Assembly (NCBI GenBank): GCA_018417955.1
Contig: JACTVC010000009.1
Location: 372,001 to 436,000, forward strand
DNA length: 64,000 nt
DNA from: Laccaria trichodermophora
Taxonomy: Eukaryota > Basidiomycota > Agaricomycetes > Agaricales > Hydnangiaceae
Reading direction: 5' to 3'
This document shows positions 11,326-21,897 of this stretch, piece by piece. The notes under the pieces are model-generated. The model was given only the letters and a program-made list of their open reading frames with translations, was not told the DNA's origin and did not search any database. Made by a program: the position numbers and the translations under genes. Position 1 is the first letter of the stretch. The number at the start of each line of letters is the position of its first letter.

Positions 11326-13529
11326 TTACTCAGAAGCATCCTCATCCTCCTCTTCCTCTGAATCCCTTGCCTGTTTAACCTTCTTGTGCTTTCTCTGCAC
11401 CACCCTGTCATGATTCTTTTTCTTTGGACTATCTGAAGCCTTCCTCTTTCCCTTCCGATCACGTTTCTTCATCTCTACCTCCCGATCTTTTTTCTCAAGC
11501 CAGTTCTTCAAGTTAGGAAAGCCCAGATTACGACTACCTTTCCCCCACAAATCTTCAGTGGAAAGGCAATCCTCTGCCTCATCAAGCCAGTCTCGCATCT
11601 CAGGATATTCCTGTGCTCGTAGAAATAGTGGCCTCCAATACTGATAGAACTGGGACTTGGCGATAAAGATCTCAATGAAGGTGACAATGTTGGGAACCCA
11701 GACAGCTGCACCATCAAATTGTGCCTTCCACTCTTCATCCTTGCCCAAGCTCATAACTTTAGGAGTAGAATTTACAATAGCCTTGAACTTCTGGTAAGAT
11801 GAGCATAACCCAGATGATTCCAGAAAGGCAAGGTCTCTGTCAATCCCAAGATAGTCCAGAAGAAGAGCTTTGTGCTCTTTAGAAAGCTTAGAAGGGCCAG
11901 ACACCTCAGATGTACTAACAGATGATGCAAGAGAATGTCCACGAGAATCAGAAGGAACTACTGATGAAGAACGAGGAACAGATCCTGAGGGAGAACCAGG
12001 AACAGATCCTGGGTGAGAACTGATAGAAGTAGAGCGTCGATGGAATGATGGGGGGATTGCAGAGGCAACCACCTGGTCATTCTCCTAGATATAATTTGAG
12101 CCAAATTGAAATCAAGAACAAGCAATAAAACCTACCAGAAGAATATGTGTCACCTTACCAGTCTCATCCTCCTCCCAAACAGCAGTCTCATCATCCTCAA
12201 CTACAATATTGTAACGCCCCATGATAGACCACTGCTTCTGATCTAAAACATAGACACGATAATTGTGTTCTGGGACAAAGCTTTATTATATATTGTATAT
12301 CCATAAATAATGAAGTACTTACTGCGCACAGGAGAATAGGACTTCGCAACTTTTTTCAGAATTGGGCCCAAAGTGTCATAACAGGGGGATCTGACATTCA
12401 GAAGTGAGGTGGGATTCTCGATGACAGCATCTGAAGGGGGTTGTTGCACAATCGTAACATTAATTCGGCCATTGGCGAGGGGTGCAATGTCTTGGGGCAC
12501 ATTACCAATGGAATCACCTATATTGAAAGTATTTCCAAGAGCTTGCCCACGCAAAACACCTCCTGTAGAACGTGAAGACCCATTAGCAGGTACTTCCTGC
12601 TCAGGAGGTGCAAGACCAGAAATATTGATATCTAGAAAAGTCTAATAAATGGCAGAAATAACCAATTCAACCAAAATATTACCTTTGACCAACTGATCAT
12701 GGCTTGTAGATTTATCAACATCTAGAAATAATAATAAACACATGGAACAACAATAATAAAATAAGTAATACCTTCACTGATGGGCTTACGATGATCAGAA
12801 CCTGACTTGGCCTGACGACGGCCTCTTGGTGGGCCAAATCGGATAACCTCCTTCTCCTTTGGATTGACATCTAGAAAGAAAAAATAAATACATGAAACAA
12901 CAATAATAAAACAAGTATTACCTTCACCCTCACCAACCTCATCATCTTCCCCATCATCTTCCCCATTGCTCTCCTCGCCAGTTTCTTCACCTGTGGCAGT
13001 AACTTCAGGCTCGCGGTTGATACGTGAACGGCTACTTGAAACAGTAGGACCAGGGGGGAGGAAGGCAGTAGATGAGCGGCCAGCACGCTTAGGAGGTGCA
13101 ACAGAAGTGCTGGCAGCTTCAAGAGCTCGTTCAACACTATCAATATAGCATTAGAAATAATCAACTAAAAGTAAAAGTAAAAAGCTCACGGTGTCAGTTT
13201 AGCTGGGATGCCCTTATCATTCTCAGCCTTGTCACTGGCTGCTCGCTGGGCACCAGTCATCCTAAATAAAATGGTCAGCACACACATACTGATATGAGGT
13301 CAGTCACATACCTTGCTCCTTTCCCCTTCTTACCACCAGCCTTTCCCTTTCTCATAGTGCTCTTTCCAGCTGCTGGTTCTCCCTCGCCACTCCCCTCATC
13401 CTCACTCTTAGTTGTGGCCTTGGCACGCTTGGTACTTGTTGCTTCAGAATTAGACTGGCCACGTTTCCGGCCTCGTTTGGGAGGAGAAGCCACCCCAGCT
13501 TGTAAGGAACGAAGCTCTCGGGCACTCAT
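11326..13529 (-). CDS. KDZ transposon accessory protein, charged, function unknown
   Basis: This multi-exon minus-strand gene begins with ATG at 13529 (MSARELRSLQAGVASPPKRG) and ends in a 248-residue last exon (12072-11326) with a highly basic then acidic tail (KKKNHDRVVQRKHKKVKQAR, then EEEEDEDASE). Exons between are short and serine-, lysine- and glutamate-rich, with a more ordered segment around 12554-12330 (GNTFNIGDSIGNVPQD). The last exon has a folded-looking core (FYQYWRPLFLRAQEY). It has no family I recognise. Its place beside the CxC5/CxC6 gene on the same strand suggests an accessory DNA-binding or nuclear protein of the element. Exact splice sites were not all resolved. Confidence 0.6.
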
Positions 13530-13734
13530 AATAGTAAAGACAAAGGTTAGAGGGTAAAAAAGCGAAATGGGATGGCAAGAACAAAGTGGGGGGGGAAGAA
13601 AGACGTGGGAGGAAAGTGGAATCTCACCACATAGTCTTATAGCAGGGCAAAGGGTTTCTTGTTTCCAATTTAGGAAATTTTAATTTAATTTATTAATCTA
13701 TTCTACACCTTATGCCTAAGAAAAAACAAGGTAT

Positions 13735-14715
13735 GTAGCGACGTGGACGAACGACGACGAATAACGTCGTCATAACTAAAGAGGTCCTCCCCATCGCATG
13801 ATTGATCAATAAATAAACGAGATGGTGGGTGGGATCCCCACCATCTCAAATCATGTGTAGCCGCGTTGACGAACGACGGCGCCGTGGAACTACAAAATGG
13901 CCCCCCTGATCATGGTGTTCGGTGGTTGCTGTAGCGTTGGGTTGTCGTGCTCGCCCGGTGGTGATGTGCTGACTGGTTGCCGTTGTTTCTTGGGCGTTGG
14001 GCGTTGGGCGGTGAACGGGGGCGCTGGGGGTGTACATGGGCGCTGGGTTGAGTTTCGTGGGCGGCTGGGCGTTGTTCTGTGGGCGCTGGGCATTGTTCTG
14101 TGGGCGCTGGGCGTCGATTCGTGTGTGGGGTGGTGTCATCGTGGGCGCTGGGCGTTAGTCCGTGGGCATGGAGGTGTTCTCATGGGCGGGGAGGTGCCGT
14201 CGTGTGCCATCGTAGGTGCTGAGCGTTGTTGTGTGGGCGCTGGGCGGCTATCGTGAGCGGTGGGGCATTTTCGTGGCCGACAACGCGCCATTGTGGGCGC
14301 TGGGCGTTGTTCCGTGGGCGGGGTGATGCTGTCGTGGGCGCTGGGCGTTGTTCCGTAGGCGCTGGGGTGTTTTCGTGGGCGGGGTGGTGCTGTTGTGTGC
14401 CATGGTGGGCGCTGGGCGGCTATCGTGAGGGGTTGGGTGTTAACATGGTGCTGTCGTGTGTCGTGGGTATGTTATGTGGGTGCTGGACGTTGTTTCGTGA
14501 GTGCCGAGGCAGTTTGGTGGGTGGAATCATGCTGTCATGTGTTGATGTCGTTGACCATGCATGGTGGTGGTGCCACATCGTCGTCCGTTTGGACCTGGAA
14601 TGCAGGTCAGCTCAGATTGGGGGGGACGGACTCACGAAATCCCCAATTGGGACGAACGACGACATTTGTCGTCGTCGTTCGCCGTCGTCCCGTTGCCACG
14701 TCGCCTCGTCGTCCA
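13735..14715. repeat. Nested inverted-repeat segment with G-rich core
   Basis: The left edge (near 13737, GCGACGTGGACGAACGACG) is matched in inverted orientation near 14645-14705, where the reverse strand also reads GCGACGTGG followed by ACGACGACG words. Between them, 13960-14500 is a run of degenerate G-rich repeats built on GTGGGCGCTGGGCGTTGTTC with strong strand asymmetry. A near-perfect hairpin (13819-13847, arms GAGATGGTGGG) sits inside the left arm. It looks like a foldback-type insertion nested in the KDZ element. The open frames through it are low-complexity repeats and are not genes. Confidence 0.55.
13819..13847. repeat. Hairpin, 11-bp arms
   Basis: GAGATGGTGGG and CCCACCATCTC are separated by a few bases including GATC. 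It forms a strong stem near the left boundary of the nested G-rich segment. Confidence 0.8.
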
Positions 14716-14929
14716 CCTAGCGTGTTCGCGTTGTCGTGGCCGTTGTTGGGTGGTGCGGCGTCGTTGTGGTTGTCGCCGTTGGCAACGTGGTTGGTGGGAG
14801 GGAATGGAGGTGGCGGGGAAGAGGATGGTTGTTGGTGGGAGGAAAGGAAAGCGTGTTGCGTTTGTTTGGTAAGGTTGCGTTTGTTTGGTAACAAAGGTAA
14901 AATAAACAAACAACTGACCGTAATCCGTT

Positions 14930-15105
14930 GCATTCCGTTCCTGCCGTTCCTGCGGAACATTCCGGTGTCAATTCCGGAATGCCCAAATTCCGCCGGAATG
15001 GTAAGGCACCGGAATGATGAAAATAGCAGGCCTCCCTGCTAAATTTCATTCCTCCGGAATCCACCGGAATCCTCAGGAATGACCGGATTCCTGCAGGAAT
15101 TAGGG
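14930..15105. repeat. Right subterminal GGAAT/ATTCC cluster
   Basis: Many copies of ATTCCG/CGGAAT and GGAAT words in both orientations lead up to ATTCCTGCAGGAAT, the same word found at the left end. This is the inverted counterpart of the left subterminal array. Confidence 0.75.
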
Positions 15106-15122
15106 GGGCACTGATAAGACCT

Positions 15123-15131
15123 CATATTTTG
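15123..15131. repeat. 9-bp target-site duplication, right copy
   Basis: Second exact copy of CATATTTTG. The RNR reading frame continues from here with TGG CTT AAA. Confidence 0.9.
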
Positions 15132-15747
15132 GCTTAAACAAAAGGGGCTCATGCCCGGACTATGCTTTTCAAATGAATTCATATCCCGTGACGAGGGACT
15201 TCACACTGAATTTGCATCCGTCTTGTTTAGACATCTCAAAACGGTCCCTCTCAAAGACGTTGCTTACGAAATCATTGGTGAAGCAGTCGAGATCGAGAAA
15301 TTATTTGCAAGAGGTTTGCTTTGCATTTCAACAACGTCACTTGTTTAATTACGTCTACAGATGCACTCACGATTTCCCTCATCGGCATAAACGCGCAGCT
15401 TATGGAAACATACATCGAATTTGTTGCAGACAGACTTTTACGGATGCTGGGGTATCCAGTCATATTCAACGCATCTAATCCGGTACGTAGTATTTAGCAA
15501 CCCTCCCGCAGATACGTTCTTGATTAGTTTTTTTCACAGTTCCCGTTTATGGAACTGATATCAATGAAGGGGAAGGCAAATTTCTTCGAACACCAAGTTT
15601 CAGCTTACTGCCACCCCTGGATAAATGAGACTGGAACCAACGCCGACCTATTTTCTTTGGAAACGTACGTTTGCATGTCTACGGGATTTGTGACGTACTC
15701 GAACAGAATGATTTTTCAGTTCATCGTCCGAAGCGTCGAACGATTAA

Positions 15748-17374
15748 TGTCAACGATGGAAGTCGACTCCGAAATTGCCAAGTTCCCTCTTCCTCCCCCC
15801 CTCACATCCATATCCTGCAGTACTGTGAAATACCTGATTTGGTTCATCCCTCATACAATTTATTGGTAGGTATTTAATGTATTATGATGAACATGATGCA
15901 CAGTATTCGATGAGATATCTAAACCAGCCAGACACCCTCCATTCTGTAACATATATATATATAAATATATGTATCGTCCCACTGGAAAATGTCATGAGTT
16001 CAACCAAGACAATCAACTTTGAAAACAAATTTGGTAAAGTCGACAAAACATACGAAAATGTTTCAATTCCAAAACCTCAAATAAAGTATTGACATCAGAA
16101 GAGGTAAAAATACGACTGATACTGGCCCGACAATCAAAGGTGGAAACAGATACTTGAAGGATGGAATAGGCTATCGAAGTTCGTCAGAAAAAAGAGTGAA
16201 CCTGAGATCGTCACTTGCCAATCCGATCATTTCAGCCTGTTCCTTGCAGACGCCTTCGGGAAGATTTGTACATCGGTTATAGAATGAGGTGTACATGCTC
16301 ATGTTTTAATGAACTTGGTACGCATTGAATTTGCATCCTCTGCACAATATCATATATGAAGTAAAACAGAAAGCACACCCCACCACCGTGCTCGAAGGTA
16401 AGTCGCGCATTGCGTGCCTTCCTTCCCTTTCGATTCTCTAAGTGGATCAATATACGCCCATGCAACATTTCTCGGGAAATGGTAAGTTGAAGATGTTTGG
16501 ATATGTCTGATGGCCCACAAATTGTTTGATCTCATGATGAATCCAAGGAGACTAATCATCGCATTTATGCTATGCTTGGTTTCACGGAAGCGTATGAAAT
16601 CTGGGGGATGTTCTTGGATAAGTAGTCTGTCCATGTCAATCCCAGCCCTGTATTCCGAATCGGAGGTGAAACGGTCATTCAGCATACGTCATATTTTCGG
16701 TCATCAAACGACTGTACTATACGCCGTAAGCTGATGGTTAACAACACAGTACAGGTATACTTTAAATCACGACTTCTGGTCAGTCACTGCCGACAAAACT
16801 CACATTTACGTCCACTATAAGATACTCACCAATCTTCAAACGAAAAATGCTACTACCAAACCCTTACCAACGCACGAATAACCATGTGTATCCACACTTC
16901 GAAATATGAGGAAACAATTGTTATGAAACAACGCGATGCCAAGAACCTTACCAATTTCCGCCCGTATCCATTCCCCGGCTTGCTGGAAGAAGTCGCATAG
17001 TATGTACCTTCTATGATGATATCCAGCTTTTCTAAAGACAACAGCCCTGTCGATGAATCGTGGAAGATGGTTTCACCAGATATGCTAGCTATGCACTCCA
17101 TGACCCACAACTTTAACATGCCTACTTGCTTCCATGGCCAGACAGCATCAGTATACTCCCAGCTGTCTGCAAATGAAATTCTGCCATTATACACACTAGA
17201 ATGTCCGAAGCTTCTTGACCGAGATGGTGATGCATGTGCCTTCTTCAGTAAGTCCAACTCATAAGATATTAAGTGCACAGTTTAACATCGTCTATAGTCG
17301 ACTTGCGCATGATCTTCCGAAATGCAGACAGCATCAATATTTGCAGATACGCGGAGAGAGCATGTACGTAAATC
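15748..17374. other. No confident gene; RNR downstream region
   Basis: I see only short open frames. A plus-strand stretch near 16135-16290 reads as GWNRLSKFVRKKSEPE and on to a TGA, and could be a decayed exon. A 141-residue minus-strand frame (17278-16853, SFADSWEYTDAVWPWKQVG) is also possible. Neither has a family I recognise or convincing splice context. Confidence 0.4.
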
Positions 17375-18064
17375 ATGGCTGATATGAAACCCCAACTGAT
17401 CCAAGAACCAGCTATCGATTCTGCATCGTCTGGTATATCTACCGACCCTAGAATCAATCCCACAAACACCGAACGTCATCAACCTCCCGATATGATTTCC
17501 ACTGGGCAGGAGCTCCGTCAGGAATCACTCAACGTCCACAATGAGAAGGATGAATATGTATACCCACCTCCTATCATCGCCAATACTCATGACGGAATAT
17601 TCCCGGAATTGGCGAATTATATCAAATGCGAAAGCATCGAATCCGGAAACGAACTTCTTTTGACAGGCGACAACGACAACATTTTATCGGAACCCCTGAA
17701 TTTTATCGACGAAACATTTTTACGCGGTAGTCTGGAGGACAACAATGATGCCTATTACGCCACCGTCAACAACACCTTCCTCCCTTCCCCTTCCTCACAC
17801 AGTGACAGCGACTCTTACACCAGTCTCGACTCTCCCTCCCGTTCATCGTCACCTGGAAGCTTATCGGAAAGCGACATTTCGAGCATCCATAATACCGAGT
17901 TTGAAATGTACGCCCACGAACTCCGATCCCCTGAAATCAGACCACCTGCAATTTCTTCCACGTGCATTCCTCCAAAGTTCCTGGAACTTAGAGAGGACGA
18001 CTATTTCGACGCCGCAAACGTATTCGGTCGGCCAATCGCTGCACCATGTGTTCAACCGTGCTAA
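17375..18064 (+). CDS. Orphan acidic, serine-rich protein
   Basis: A single-exon frame of 229 residues with an ATG start (MADMKPQLIQEPAIDSASSG) and a TAA stop. It is acidic and Ser/Pro/Asp-rich, with a serine cluster (SPSRSSSPGSLSESD near residues 152-166), and contains the less repetitive segments DGIFPELANYIKCESIESG and IPPKFLELREDDYFDAANVF. No signal peptide or membrane segment is obvious. I do not recognise a family. The evenly maintained frame among transposons suggests a real, perhaps lineage-specific gene; it could also be cargo of an unrecognised element. Confidence 0.5.
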   Translation: MADMKPQLIQEPAIDSASSGISTDPRINPTNTERHQPPDMISTGQELRQESLNVHNEKDEYVYPPPIIANTHDGIFPELANYIKCESIESGNELLLTGDNDNILSEPLNFIDETFLRGSLEDNNDAYYATVNNTFLPSPSSHSDSDSYTSLDSPSRSSSPGSLSESDISSIHNTEFEMYAHELRSPEIRPPAISSTCIPPKFLELREDDYFDAANVFGRPIAAPCVQPC

Positions 18065-18601
18065 GTAATGATGGTCGACACCAGGGTTAGTACAAGACAG
18101 TTAGCTCATTGAGAAACAATTAAAACTAACGGACTCGGGCTCCTGCGCCAGGATACCATTCCCCACTGGCCAACGCTGGATTCATCAATACTAATACCAT
18201 GTTCACATCCTCGTAGTAAACAGAACAAAGCAGTATTGCTGCTGCTGTACGATTAGGCATGCGCAAATACTTCTAAGAATACAAAGAACGCTCCTAGCTC
18301 TATCCAAATCCGTACTTATTCTAAGTATCGAACGATTACTCATGTCTTCATACACCAATTATTGACTTTCGTAAAGACCAATAAATATGGCTAAATAGTC
18401 TGTTAAAAAAAAACGCCTTACTTATGAACACACAAGGACAACATGACTATCTCGAGTGATAGACTTATTTCGATGGCCCCCTTCACCAAGAAATATCAAC
18501 AACCCTCCTACTTGGTGAGCACATGCGTGCGTTCTAGCAACCACCACATAACAATTAAACCAACCTATGTACCTCGACTTTCCTGCCCGTAACATTACAT
18601 A

Positions 18602-19329
18602 GTGGATGACTTCCCATAAGGTTTAGAAACCTAGATTATTTTTCTAAACTGACGTGCCGCCATGCCGGCTGCCAAATGGGTCACAATCTGTCAACATTCA
18701 ACTCCGCTTGTCATCGAGCACCCTCTTCTAGATGAAAATCTAGACGAGGCCTCCCCCCCCCTCTTCTAGTTCTAAATCGTTTGAATAAACCCTTCTTTCA
18801 TTGTCCAACGATCAATCCCTGAGCATCGCGTCCATATCAGGTAGCACATCGAGATGCACCAACTTATGTAGTAGGTCTTCTACGACTATACAGGAGGTCT
18901 CTCTTGTTTTTCTTGTCTAACGAGTTAATGGTGAATAATAAGCAAGTTTTTCTCTTGGGAAATTCATTGTGAACTAGGTTTTGTATGCTTAATTGTTGCA
19001 GCACATCAACGTGACCAAGTTGACACACGCAACCCACCTTCAAACCACGCATTTGGACTGCCCAATTGCATGCAACCACATTGTCTCTGCATTCTGTGTT
19101 AGTTCTCCTAATGTGATTTTGTGCCAACTGAAACTGGAGGCGCAGTGGAAGAGGAATGGAGAGATCCTGTACGAGATCTTCGTTCACCAAAGAAGAATTA
19201 ACTGTACTTGTATAGAACTGTGCTGCTTGGTTTATGGTTTAGAAAGATGGCTGAATATATTTTCAAACCCCGCCCATCAAATATTTAGAAGATAATCTAG
19301 GTTTCTAGACCTTATGGGAAGTCATCCAG
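18602..19329. mobile_element. 728-bp TA-flanked inverted-repeat element (Tc1/mariner-like MITE)
   Basis: The left end GTGGATGACTTCCCATAAGG continues for about 45 bp as a near-perfect inverted copy of the right end (on the reverse strand CTGGATGACTTCCCATAAGG...). Differences are one base early, one in the middle and a one-base indel. TA lies on each side (18600-18601 and 19330-19331), as expected for Tc1/mariner target duplication. The interior holds only short frames with no transposase I can recognise, so it is called a non-autonomous MITE. Confidence 0.8.
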
Positions 19330-19331
19330 TA

Positions 19332-20813
19332 TCATCATTAACTCCGTCGTGATCAGAATGAAGGTAGGAGATTCCTAAATGGATTTTGACAAATATTTGC
19401 ATTCTACAATGAAGACCAAGATGAAGACCAAGACTTGTGCAGAACAGTGACTCTGAGTGTGAGGTTGCAAACGTCCTGATCAAACACACCTCAGGGATGA
19501 TAATCTGCTCCCAACATTAACGTCAGAAACCATGTAACTGACCTTAATCTTATTCCCAGCGAAAAAAAAAGCCATTCTTAGAATGCGCTACTTATGTTGT
19601 TTCTTGTCCTTCATGATGTCAACTACATTGGTGAATTCTCTGTCAAGATAATTCCCCTTCCCATTCAGAGTATTGAGAAAAAGCTCCATAGTACCACTGA
19701 AAGAGGCGGATGGTGGGTTTATTATGGATCTTACATGCAGAAGGAGCGTGACCATTCTCAACCTGTTTGCCAGCAAGAATCAAATATTGCCGGTTAAGAG
19801 GAACGACCCCCCACCCTTCCTCCCTAAGTACTTGGAAATCAACTTTTTACATCATCGATTCCGAAGGAAGATGACATCGAGAGTGATCGTCTTGCCTGTA
19901 GGCGACTTGAAGAAATCTTCAAGTTGCAGCCAGGCGCGGATGCGGAAGACAAGGAGAGTGGAATCTATCTTATTATTAGAATTATACGGGCACGGGCAAC
20001 CTCGAGATGCTTGCCAGCAAAGAGGTTGTAATGTGGAACGAGATGGAAGACTTCTTCGTCTTGAATTTTGGTCTTCACGTTGTTGGTCGAGTTAGAATAC
20101 TACTCTGCCTGAAGGGAGAACGTTTTACCCGTGACAGTCATGACAAATTTTTGAAAAGTGGACTACATCTGTACTCTACTCTACTCTGGACATTGTCAGC
20201 CTTGTACACACATCTCGTTACAACATCTGTATGTGGATAAAGAGTGAACGAAACATACACAGTATGAAATATAATAAATAGATCAACGAAGCAACACCTG
20301 CCCAAGCGCGACTGACGGATAACATCGGATCCAAGTTCCAAGGCGAAGTACCTCACCAGGACGGCAGTCCGTGCCCATTGTTGGCAAGGTAAATGGTTAG
20401 GAAGAGGTCAAGCGGCATGAATGAAAATGGTCAAGAATTCCAGTATGCAGTTGAAAGCGCAATCGATTCCGCTGCAATGCAACATTACAAAAAAAAAAAA
20501 AAAAAAAGCAACCCAATCATTAAATTTCATGCTATGCAACCGAAACAGATCCAGACTCTCTAACATTGAATATTGATCTCCGACCCGTTCAGTGGGGTGA
20601 ATATGAGCACGAAGGGAGTAGCTTGAGAGATACTCGGCGTTTAATGGTAAGCCTTACTTCCGAAAGACGTACGCATAATCGTAATTGCGGTAAGCCTTTA
20701 TATTGCAATGATCAGAACAAGAGTAGTGGGGCGGCCATAACGTCATCAAATATTTTCTCCTCAGGCTATCCCATGGTTACACAAAACAGGAAATGTTCAA
20801 CGATAAGATCCGG
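19332..20813. other. No confident gene; A-run at 20489-20507
   Basis: Short frames only. A plus-strand stretch near 19875-20035 reads SDRLACRRLEEIFKLQPGAD and then runs to a stop, which looks exon-like, but I cannot name a family. A run of 19 A (20489-20507) could be the tail of a retroposed sequence, but no target duplication was found. Confidence 0.35.
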
Positions 20814-21323
20814 CTACCAATATCCTGCAGCATCTATAATGCCATTAAGCGTACCGTGAATTATTTCCAGCGAAACAAGCTGCTTCTTGAGTTCAATAAC
20901 CATCTTGGCCAACGTAAGGACTATGCATGCCAGCCAGCGTATGAGCATGGGAAGCGCACGTGTCAGAGCTTCAGTAAGGTTATTTAAATAACTTCTGCGA
21001 GGCGAAGGTTGCATGAAGATTGACTTACTACTGTGTGGACTCGATTGTGACATGATGGCAATACATGCAATCATGAGGTGACCGATACGAGCAAGGTTAT
21101 CTGTGGATGGCATTGACGACACCTCAACAATGAGAGCTGTATCATTGAACCCACCTTGTATTTCGTTCATTTCATTGTTGAATACTTGTGCGATGTTTTT
21201 CATCTCTACAAAAATCAGATCTTGATGGAGTGAATTATTACTTCTTTTAAGACAGAGAAAATTTGCATCACCTTTTGTAGAAATGTTGCTGGTAAGGTTC
21301 TCTGGTCTTTGGTTTGTGGACAT
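20814..21323 (-). CDS. Hypothetical helical protein (partial model)
   Basis: A minus-strand frame with ATG at 21323 (MSTNQRPENLTSNISTKGDA), 169 residues if unspliced. A plausible 61-nt intron (GTAAGT to CTTACTGAAG) would remove about 20 residues after SQSSPHS and keep the frame. The C-terminal half has long hydrophobic/amphipathic helices (LPMLIRWLACIVLTLAKMV). The pattern resembles the helical N-terminal domains that precede fungal STAND NTPases, but this is only an impression. The real gene may continue past 20814 through a further intron. Confidence 0.35.
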   Translation of the reverse strand: MSTNQRPENLTSNISTKGDANFLCLKRSNNSLHQDLIFVEMKNIAQVFNNEMNEIQGGFNDTALIVEVSSMPSTDNLARIGHLMIACIAIMSQSSPHSSKSIFMQPSPRRSYLNNLTEALTRALPMLIRWLACIVLTLAKMVIELKKQLVSLEIIHGTLNGIIDAAGYW

Positions 21324-21897
21324 GGTAGAGAATTTCCCTCGCCACTCTGACCTTTTTATGTGTTTACATGGCTATACAATAGTATTATTTGAGCATAATT
21401 AACAAAAGAGTGGAAGCAGTACCGTCACTGGATTGTTACAAGCCAACATCACGGATGTCATTATTCCGTCGTCGGTTTCAATTTCAACAGGGTGCATATT
21501 GACACCATCTAGTAAGTAAGTACGGCGCAATGCTGGATACTGAAAATCTATAGAATTGTTCTGAGTTGACGAAGTAAGTATCGATGTCACTAAAGAGCCC
21601 CGACCGGATATAGATCATTGATTCTTGTTGAAGAACCTTCAGGGTGCCAAGCTGCACAACTTGGCTCACCCACGGTGGTTTACCAGTACGCAGCAACCGA
21701 AACGATGATTTTGTTTCCCTATGGCCCGGGATTTAAGTTATCTGTATTAGAGTCGCCTCAAACAAAGAAAGGAGCTGACCTGGTGGCGTCCAATCTCTGT
21801 ACGGGTGGCGTTTGATACTTTAATAGCCGGCCGTGATGAGCACCATAACTGTGGGATCTGCATCCAATGATACTGAGCTGTTAACCATCAGATACTA

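Larger units (their letters stand above)
8584..15122 (-). mobile_element. KDZ-type DNA transposon (CxC5/CxC6 family), 6539 bp
   Basis: The element is bounded by the duplication in the RNR exon. Its ends are imperfect inverted repeats: the left end reads CTTTATAGTGCCCC, the right end on the opposite strand CTTATCAGTGCCCC, and both continue into ATTCCTGCAGGAAT and arrays of GGAAT/ATTCC words. It carries two minus-strand genes: a spliced lysine/serine-rich accessory gene (13529-11326) and a CxC5/CxC6 cysteine-cluster transposase-like gene (about 11258-8869). A G-rich inverted-repeat segment (13.7-14.7 kb) lies between the accessory gene and the right end. KDZ elements are a large class of basidiomycete DNA transposons. 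The perfect duplication and open reading frames suggest a recent insertion. Confidence 0.85.
7870..15747 (+). pseudogene. Ribonucleotide reductase small subunit (R2), split by a transposon
   Basis: Class Ia R2 holds the diiron-tyrosyl radical used to reduce ribonucleotides to dNTPs. Exons read 7870-7892, 7942-8014, 8066-8301, 8353-8583, then (after the insertion) 15132-15313, 15361-15482 and 15540 onward; all introns are GT-AG. All diiron/radical residues are visible: EEIDIS (Asp), MENIHSEIYS (Glu, His and the radical Tyr), AAVEGIFFS (Glu) and RDEGLH (Glu, His). Removing 8584-15131 restores the exact family sequence [15 protein letters not shown]. The gene is thus broken only by the KDZ element in exon 4. 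The C-terminus is uncertain: a final intron at 15665-15719 would give an FSLE-containing tail ending at 15747, but the usual F-x-x-D-x-D-F tail is not seen. Another R2 copy must exist elsewhere if the cell is to live. Confidence 0.9.

Noticed and set aside
13897..15064. Long open frames through the G-rich segment on both strands
   Set aside because: They are produced by a repeated GC-rich word with few stop codons; composition is repeat-like and no domain is visible.
18864..19190. Minus-strand 108-residue frame inside the MITE as a transposase
   Set aside because: No DDE/D motif, no HTH, and no similarity to Tc1/mariner transposases that I can recognise.
20489..20507. A-run as the tail of a SINE or retrocopy
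   Set aside because: No target duplication, no Pol III boxes and no source gene recognised upstream.
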